From: Chrysomallon squamiferum
Lineage: Eukaryota > Mollusca > Gastropoda > Neomphalida > Peltospiridae
Direction: 5' to 3'
DNA length: 64,000 nucleotides
NCBI GenBank assembly: GCA_012295275.1
Contig: CM022675.1
Coordinates: forward strand, 12,673,753 to 12,737,752
The notes under the pieces were generated by a model. It saw only the letters and a program-made list of their open reading frames with translations. It was not told the origin of the DNA and did no database searches. The translations under genes and the position numbers were made by a program. Below are positions 57,097-64,000 of this stretch, piece by piece (the stretch's first letter is position 1; each line of letters starts with the position of its first letter).

Positions 57097-58597
57097 TGGT
57101 ATTTATTGTTCTTGTTAAAACATTTATATCATGGTGCTCTTGGTGATGTAGTGAAAACAGCAGTTCACTTTTTCATTCACAAACTGTCTTCCCACTTTTG
57201 ATGCACTTTCTTAAAACTTAAATGATGTATCATATTGTGAGTTTCTCATTTATAAATAACTCACCTTCACATTTTGAATAGCAGTTCACTTTCATATGTA
57301 GTCAGCACTGACATGTCATAATTTTCTCATTTAACATTATTTTTCCTCATAAATATAATTTTCTAAAAGTTATATTATGTATTACTGTAATGTGTTAAGG
57401 ATTTATGTTATTTTGATCTTAAAACAAAATTTAAAACATAATAAAATAATGATTTCATTCTCTGCTTTTTTTTCTTTCTTTTTTTATATTTATATTTTCT
57501 TAATAAGTTTATAAACATCACTGTTAAAACAGAATAACTAAAACAGTGCTTGGTCACTGGACTATAAGCTAATTGTAATTTTCAGGTAATGCTTTGTAAC
57601 GGTCTATGAGAAGGTGCTTATATAAGGTCACTCGCTGCTAACTGGAATGAGTAACTCATGCATTTTTCACTCACAATATCCGAGGGGGTCCTTAAACATT
57701 CATGTACCATATAACTCTAAATACTCTTGAGTGATCCATGAAATAAAACGTTTCCTTCCTTCCCTATTAGCTGTAATAATGAAATGTGCAGAGGTGCCAA
57801 AAGCATTTCTTTATTATAAGTCTACTTATTAGCTCAATTTATATTCTTTTTTCTATTTTAATGTTTAATTATTCTTATTATAGATAGTATCATATGTACA
57901 ACTAATTTTTACTTAACATACTGATTTTTATTTTTTTAAATCTATCAACTAAACAAATATTTATGTAAAATAACATACATACTGAGCATTATTTGAGAAA
58001 ACAACCACTAAATAATTTATAAGCCCGAAAGTAACTGCAAAGAAGATCAATACTTATATAAATATAAATAAATTAATAAATTGATAAATTGATAAATACT
58101 ACTACTATTACTACTGCTACTACTACTAGTACTTATGATAATAGTAATAGTAATAGTAATAATAATATGAATAATACAAATAAACGTGCGTGCATAAAAT
58201 TGTTACTCTTTATATTTGTTGAGAACAAAAGTTATACATATTGTGCTTATTGATTTTTTCTTTTTAGACAACTGAAAGAAGAATATTCTATTTAAAAACG
58301 ATTTTATATGGAGTCAAACCAATTTGAAGCTTTAATAGCTGGGTTCGTATTCTCGAACGGGTAGGAAATTAAACGTGGATTCATAAAAAGTATAACTCAC
58401 TTTCGACATGAAATTGGGCGACAATAATCCGTAATTTTATTAAATTAGTGTTATTAATCAATATTATATTAAAACATATAAACAAATATTTCGCAGCAAA
58501 CAATTTAAAATCAGAAAATTTATTTTTAGTGTTATCGTTTGTACCTGTTTTCTTCTAAGTTCTATTCACTTAGAAACTCAATCCACGTTTTATGCTT
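56630..58597. other. NIFK 3' UTR and intergenic spacer
   Basis: AATAAA at about 56668 probably ends NIFK. The rest is AT-rich, with an (ATT)n run near 57057-57095. No further gene is seen. Confidence 0.5.
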
Positions 58598-58610
58598 GTC
58601 ACTTAGCAAC
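58598..58610 (+). promoter_or_regulatory. Candidate RFX X-box upstream of MDH1B
   Basis: GTCACTTAGCAAC fits the X-box form GTHNYY, one spacer base, RRNAAC. It ends 10 bases before the MDH1B start codon. RFX factors drive ciliary genes, and mammalian MDH1B is associated with ciliated cells and testis. The match is a short consensus hit. Confidence 0.5.
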
Positions 58611-58620
58611 GATATACAAT

Positions 58621-58913
58621 ATGGCGAAGGTTGTTATTGCAGGTTCGAAATTCGATTTTATTCTGTTAATACTGTGATCTTTATTTTTATTATTCTTTTG
58701 TTAAAAACGGATTTCATGCGAATTATTACTGTTTATTACGCTATGACACGGATTTTCATTTCAGTCAAGTTAATAATTTACATAATTAAAATAAGAGGGT
58801 TCCGAAAATAAGAAAGGATGCAGAGTTGAATTACTGATTTATTCCTTATTCATTTATTATACAAAAAGTAGAAACTGTGGCATCGATAAATTATATTAAA
58901 TTTTGGGAATAAA

Positions 58914-58949
<36 letters not shown>

Positions 58950-59655
58950 GCAAATATTTAATATTATGAAAATATTTATCAGCACATAAATTACTTGAGG
59001 CAGTTTGTAAATAAAGATTTCTATATTTACTTTTCTCAGGAAGGGCTGATTGCCCATATTTTGCAAGAACAGAACTACTGGGTGATCGACTTGAAAGAAA
59101 CTTAGAAGATTTCAAAGTGCACAAGATAGTCAAAGAACCAGAAGACTGGGAGGTATTTTTGTATTCATCACAATTTTCTTTTTTCATTAAAAATAACAAA
59201 CAGTAGATTGGAGATTTGTTAACAAGTTTTCTTTTATAAGACTATTAGCTGATTATCTTCTTTTTTTTTTTTACTGTTTCTGATTTATTATCTTTGACTT
59301 CATATGTCTTGGGAATTTCTTTAGGTTATTATGTGAAACTGTGTAATACTGTGCAAGGTTATAAAGTTAATTAAATGTATAACCAAGCACTTTGGGTTTT
59401 TTTAACTTGTGTTCTCATGCATTGTTATAAGTAAATAATAATGATGATGATGATTATGATAAATAGAATAACCAAAAAATAGCAATCAATTCCAAGAAAT
59501 CTGATTCACACACATACACATAAACACACAAACACACACACATGTTGATTTTCATAAAACAGAAGTTTGTTTCTGTAACATTCATGCAGGTATATGCAAA
59601 AGAAAAAATCATATTAATAAACAAATGATTTAAAAATTATAATAATAATTATTAA

Positions 59656-59710
<55 letters not shown>

Positions 59711-62700
59711 AGAGAAATAGAAATGAGTTCAGCTGATGTTTTCATTCTAGGAATGGTTAAAAGAAACCTGTGAGAAAAATGGCTGGAAACATGAAAAGTC
59801 TCCACTGGTCTGGAGAGAACTTATTGACCGTGGAGGAAAAGGTGTGCTCATAGGTGGGGCTAACGAGTTCCAGGAATATGTTCAGGGTTACTACGACCTG
59901 CTGTCGAGCATGACAAGCGAGGACATGAGAAAGATCGCACAGGAAAACTTAAACACCAAGAAGGAGGTTGACGAAGAAGAAACAGCTCTGAAGGCTCTCA
60001 GCAATCCAGTTCACGTTTGTATAACAAGTGCCTCAAACCCTCTGAACGTTTTTCTCATACCAAGCATTGTCAGTGGAGAGGTGATGGGTAATTACGAGAT
60101 AGCTCTGCATCTCTTAGACACTGAAGATAAACTGGACAGTATGAAAGGACTGGAAATCGAGTCCAATGACCTGTCGGAAGGTCTCTTGAGACAAATACAC
60201 GTCACCACCGACCCATACGAAGCTTTCAAAGACTGCAGTGTTATAATTCTCCTTGACAACATTCTTAAAGAGGAGGAGGAAAGCCAGGAGGACTGGCTGA
60301 AAAGAAACGCTGACTTCTTCATCAACTACGCCAAAATTATCAATGACACAGCCATGAAAAACTGTAAGATCATCGTGGCAGGAGATGGCCCTCTGAATTT
60401 CAATGCGTACATGATTATCAAACATGCTCCGAACATGCTGAGACATAACATTGTAGCTAGTCCCAGGATGGTGGAGAACCATGCAAAAGCGGTGATAGGG
60501 GAGAAGCTGAAGGTGAACACCGCTGATGTGGTCAACCTCATTCTGTGGGGGAACATCAACGGCACCAACTTCCTGGACCTGACTAAGACGCAAGTGCACC
60601 AGTACGACGGAGCTATCTGGGGTCCTCCGTCCTACTCCGTCTCGGCTGTCGAGATGATCCATGATGCTGCTTGGCGAGAGAAAGAATTTCTCGAACTTGT
60701 TCAGGGACGCACAGAAAAGATTGAAACTGCACTGAGACACAAAGCGCTGGCCGCAGAGGCCTGCTCGGTTTCCTCGATGCTCTACCACTGGATGCACGGC
60801 TCGCCAAAGGATCAAATCTTTTCACTGGGTATCCTTTCTGACGGTCAGTTTTTTTTTTTTATTCATATCAGAGAATTTAAATTTATACATATTTATTTTT
60901 GAATGTTTATTTAAATATTTAAATTTATACATATTTATTTTTTAATGTTTATTTAAATATTTAAATTTATACATATTTATTTTTTAATGTTTATTTAAAT
61001 ATTTAAAGTTGTACATATTTATTTTTGAGTGTTTATTTAAATATTTAAATTTATGCATATTTGTTTTTGAATGTTTATTCAAATATTTAATTCATATTAT
61101 TTTTGTGTGTCTAAACATTTTTATTCACATTATTTAAAAACATTTTATGTTTATTTAAACTTTTCCTGTTGTACACATTTATTCTGAATGTTTATTAAAA
61201 CATTTCTAGTTACAGATATTTGTGTATGCTTATTTAAATATTTTCATTTATGTTATGTTTTTAATATATTTTCATATATGTGTTTTGTGTTGTGTATCAC
61301 TTAATGTATCTTTCTATGTATCTCATTGTTTTATATTTTAAATAATTTTACAGTTAGATTAATATTATCAGAAAATTATGCAATAATAGCAGAACCAGTG
61401 TAAAATTCAATTAGAATTGGAGTCAATGAAATTTTAAAAAGTTCATAGTAACTGTTAATATGACAGGTTTCAAGTAGCTTGACAGCCCTGATTATGTATA
61501 GTTATTTTGTATGCATGTGTAAGTATGTGGTGTGTGTGTATTTGAGTGTATGCACATATGCCAAACTGTGATTATTGTTATTAAATGAGAATTGCTTTTC
61601 TTCTCAAATGATGTAGTTTTATTTTAAACTTTTTCACTGTACACAGGTTGGTATGAAATACCGGAAGACATGGTGTTCTCATTCCCAGTTACACTGCATC
61701 CCAAAGGTTACTGGAACGTTGTGCAAGACATAGAACTTGACAGTGACAGGAAAGAAAAACTCAAAAACATTGCTGATGTAATTTTCTTTTACAAATTTGA
61801 ATGAATATCTTAGAATAATTCTCATTTGTCATATATCAAACATATCCCTTCAGTTATAATTTTATAGCTGTTGTTAATTAAACAAAATTTAAACAGCTGT
61901 GTAAAATAAATTTTATTTCTTATATAATTAAAATAATTTTCATTTATTTAACTTTATTAAATTTTATTTTTTGTGTTATATATATTTTTTTTAATTTTAT
62001 ACTTTATTTAATTTCTATTTTTTAAATTTCAATTTTAATTCTTTTTTAAGGAACTCAAAAAAGAAATTCAGGTAATATTTCCACCTCCATTTGTTGAGCT
62101 GCCTGAATCAACCGTTGATATTGAATTGAAATCAAGTGGTGGGGAGGTGCCAGCATCAAATGTCGACAAAGATGAGGAACCCCAGGAAATCACCGAAGTG
62201 AAAACTGAAACAGAAGACAAACAGGAAGAAAAGGAAGAGACAGCGGAAACAAAAGAACCTGCTGGTATTTCATCACAGTATAATTCATTTTAAAATATCT
62301 TTTGATAAATGCAAGGAAATGAAATTAGAATATCTTTCACAGTATCAAATTTTTTATTACGTGTGTTTTTATGAAATTATGAGTAAAATAAATTAATTAA
62401 AAAAGAGAAGATATATGAAATATATATATATATATACAGACGGACACACACACAGACATATACATGTACACACATATATATATATATACATAATTATACA
62501 CATAAACATACACATAATTTATATATCCACATTAAAAACACACACACACCTATAAAAACATACATATATACATACATACACCCATTTGTTTTCTTTATAA
62601 ATCTTAAGAAAAAATATTTTCTATTTTCAAAATAATAAAATAAATTATGATAATACTTATTTATTTTAGTTATTACTACAATTTCTTTTTTTCTTTTAAA

Positions 62701-62738
62701 TATTTTTAGCAGAACCTGAAGAAGAACCAGAAATATGA
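58621..62738 (+). CDS. MDH1B: MDH1B: malate dehydrogenase-like protein, likely inactive
   Basis: Six exons, 58621-58642, 59040-59152, 59751-60843, 61647-61777, 62051-62264 and 62710-62738, phase-consistent, code 533 residues. The start MAKVVIAGRADCPYF matches vertebrate MDH1B. Residues 1 to about 95 look like a glutaredoxin-type fold with a CPYF site and a late VLIGGANEF. From about residue 130 the protein follows cytosolic malate dehydrogenase (GEVMGNYEI, NHAKAVIGEKL, LILWGNINGTNFLDL, AIWGPPSYSVS, SLGILSDG). The glycine-rich NAD loop is replaced by TSASNPLN. The catalytic His position of WGNH reads WGNI, and the Asp and Arg before AKA are Val and His, so dehydrogenase activity is unlikely. 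The C-terminus is a Glu/Lys-rich acidic tail not known to me from the human protein. Confidence 0.93.
59654..59711. repeat. (AAAT)n microsatellite
   Basis: About 58 bp of AAAT repeats ending 40 bp before the acceptor of MDH1B exon 3. Confidence 0.9.
60879..61095. repeat. About 42-bp AT-rich minisatellite in MDH1B intron 3
   Basis: About five copies of a unit with TACATATTTATTTTTTAATG followed by TTTATTTAAATATTTAAATT, degrading to the right. It begins about 35 bp after the exon 3 donor. Confidence 0.85.
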
Positions 62739-62819
62739 GAGAAAATGATTTGAAAACTGGATAAGAAGAGTCCTGACAGAGAAGAATTGTAATATTTCAT
62801 AAAATATTGACCATCTTCA

Positions 62820-63445
62820 CTTTACAAGCCAAAGTATTTAATTAAAAATATATAAACAAAAGTAAACAAAAATATTTAATAAGAAATTTTTGTTATTAAA
62901 TCAAAATATTTAATAAAAAGTATACGTCTGTAAGCCAAAATGTTTAATAAAAAAAAAATATATATATATTTATATATATAAATATATAACTAAATATTTA
63001 ATAAAAGCATTATGTAAGTAACCAAAATATTTAATAAAAAAAATATATATAAGTGAGCTAAAATATTTAACATTTAAAGCCAAAAAAAACAAAAACATTA
63101 AAAAATATATGTATGTAAGTCAAAATATTTAATTAAAACATACATGAATATAAGCCAAAATATTCAATACAAAATATAAGTATGCTAACCCAAACATTTA
63201 GTTAAAAAATGTATGTATGTAAGCCAAAACTTTTAATAAAAAAAAATGTGTGTATGTAAGCCAAAACTTTTAAAAAAAAAATGTGTGTATGTAAGCCAAA
63301 ATATCTGTTTACCTATCTAAAAGTTTGTTTGCATGCCAAAACATTTAACACATTTTACAGCTCAAAATATTTAATTACAGAAAACAGTTTTTCATTTGTT
63401 AAAATGCATTTATCTGTTTAGTAAGCCAAAATATCTAATGAAAGT
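62820..63445. repeat. About 35-45-bp minisatellite downstream of MDH1B
   Basis: Roughly a dozen variable copies centred on GTAAGCCAAAATATTTAATA followed by A-rich and TATATGTAT spacers. It starts about 80 bp after the stop codon, so it may lie in the 3' UTR. Confidence 0.85.
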
Positions 63446-64000
63446 GGGTTTTTTTTTCATGTAAAAACAAAAACACATAAAAAATTGTGTTTTAAATATG
63501 CTTCTAAACAAGAAGATATCAATATTGAATTTATTTATAAGCAAGGAAGATTTCAATAATGGATACTGTGTTTGGAATTTAAATATACACATGTAAGAAC
63601 ATCTCTTTTTTATAAATATATATATATATATATATATACTGAGCATGTGTTTCTGTGTATGTTTAAATTATCATGCCCAAGTAAAACTAATAATGATTAA
63701 TAAAATAAGCAAATAAATAATGAAAAAAGTTCCTCTACATCTTGTGGAAATGCGAGTATGTATTTTTTAATTCTGTTATGTTTCTTCAGTTGTTTTAAAA
63801 TAAGCTTAAACTGTGATACTGTGTTTAATGTATGTGATATTGTGATTTTTTAAATGTTTTGTATTGTTGTTGATATTTAAAAATGAAGTTGAAAAAAGAC
63901 AAAGTTATGAAACTGGCGAGTGGATGTTGCCATTTCTGATTATTATTATTATTATTATTATTATAAATAAATGATTTTAAAATTAAAAACTATTACTGTA
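63446..64000. other. Non-coding right flank
   Basis: AT-rich, with a short (TA)n tract near 63617-63639 and (ATT)n near 63939-63964. No gene is seen. Confidence 0.5.

Noticed and set aside
58300-58400. tRNA-like GGGTTCGTATTC near 58340
   Set aside because: No cloverleaf arms or anticodon stem could be drawn around it.
60114-60815. 233-codon minus-strand frame over MDH1B
   Set aside because: It is the antisense shadow of MDH1B exon 3.

Overview
This is an AT-rich, intron-rich animal genome window, full of microsatellites and minisatellites. Canonical GT-AG introns, a SEC61G, NIFK and MDH1B set and the mosaic lectin show a metazoan. The giant ankyrin/STAND gene with tiny phase-1 exons and the WSC/C-type-lectin mosaic are most like lophotrochozoan, probably mollusc, genomes. 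The phylum is inferred, not shown. There are no operons, CRISPR arrays or recognisable tRNA/rRNA genes.

Layout. (1) 0.5-1.7 kb: a hAT-like non-autonomous DNA element. (2) 2.6-13.6 kb, minus strand: an innate-immune-type gene. It has a candidate CpG-containing promoter and 5' UTR exon near 13.6 kb, a short N-terminal exon, an exon with a RHIM-like amyloid motif, two duplicated 33-nt exons, and one 5.3-kb exon coding a P-loop STAND NTPase and a very long ankyrin array. The reading frame is cut by a stop at 3341-3343. Another 240 codons of ankyrin repeats continue in the same frame beyond it. (3) 17.9-20.1 kb, plus strand: a two-exon gene for a secreted cystine-knot protein resembling insect Trunk/PTTH, the Torso ligands. 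(4) 21.6-48.4 kb, plus strand: a 33-exon gene model, every junction phase-consistent, coding a secreted protein of about 2115 residues. It has five C-type lectin domains, seven WSC domains, six sushi/CCP domains, one F5/8 type C domain and one PAN-like domain. It also has five copies of a short two-cysteine exon that looks like the start of a fibrinogen-related domain. Its introns hold a long inverted-repeat element, a decayed transposon-associated ORF and many tandem repeats. (5) 50.4-52.1 kb, minus strand: SEC61G, in small exons. (6) 52.6-56.6 kb, plus strand: NIFK, head-to-head with SEC61G across a short shared promoter region. (7) 58.6-62.7 kb, plus strand: MDH1B, a malate-dehydrogenase-like protein lacking catalytic residues, with a glutaredoxin-like N-terminus and a candidate RFX X-box just before its start codon.

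The genes do not form one pathway. Two blocks (the STAND/ankyrin receptor and the mosaic lectin) look like defence or recognition genes. The Trunk/PTTH-like ligand is a candidate signalling molecule. The right third holds housekeeping (SEC61G, NIFK) and ciliary/sperm-associated (MDH1B) genes. All exon models were built by eye from splice sites, reading phase and domain homology; no transcript data or database search was available.
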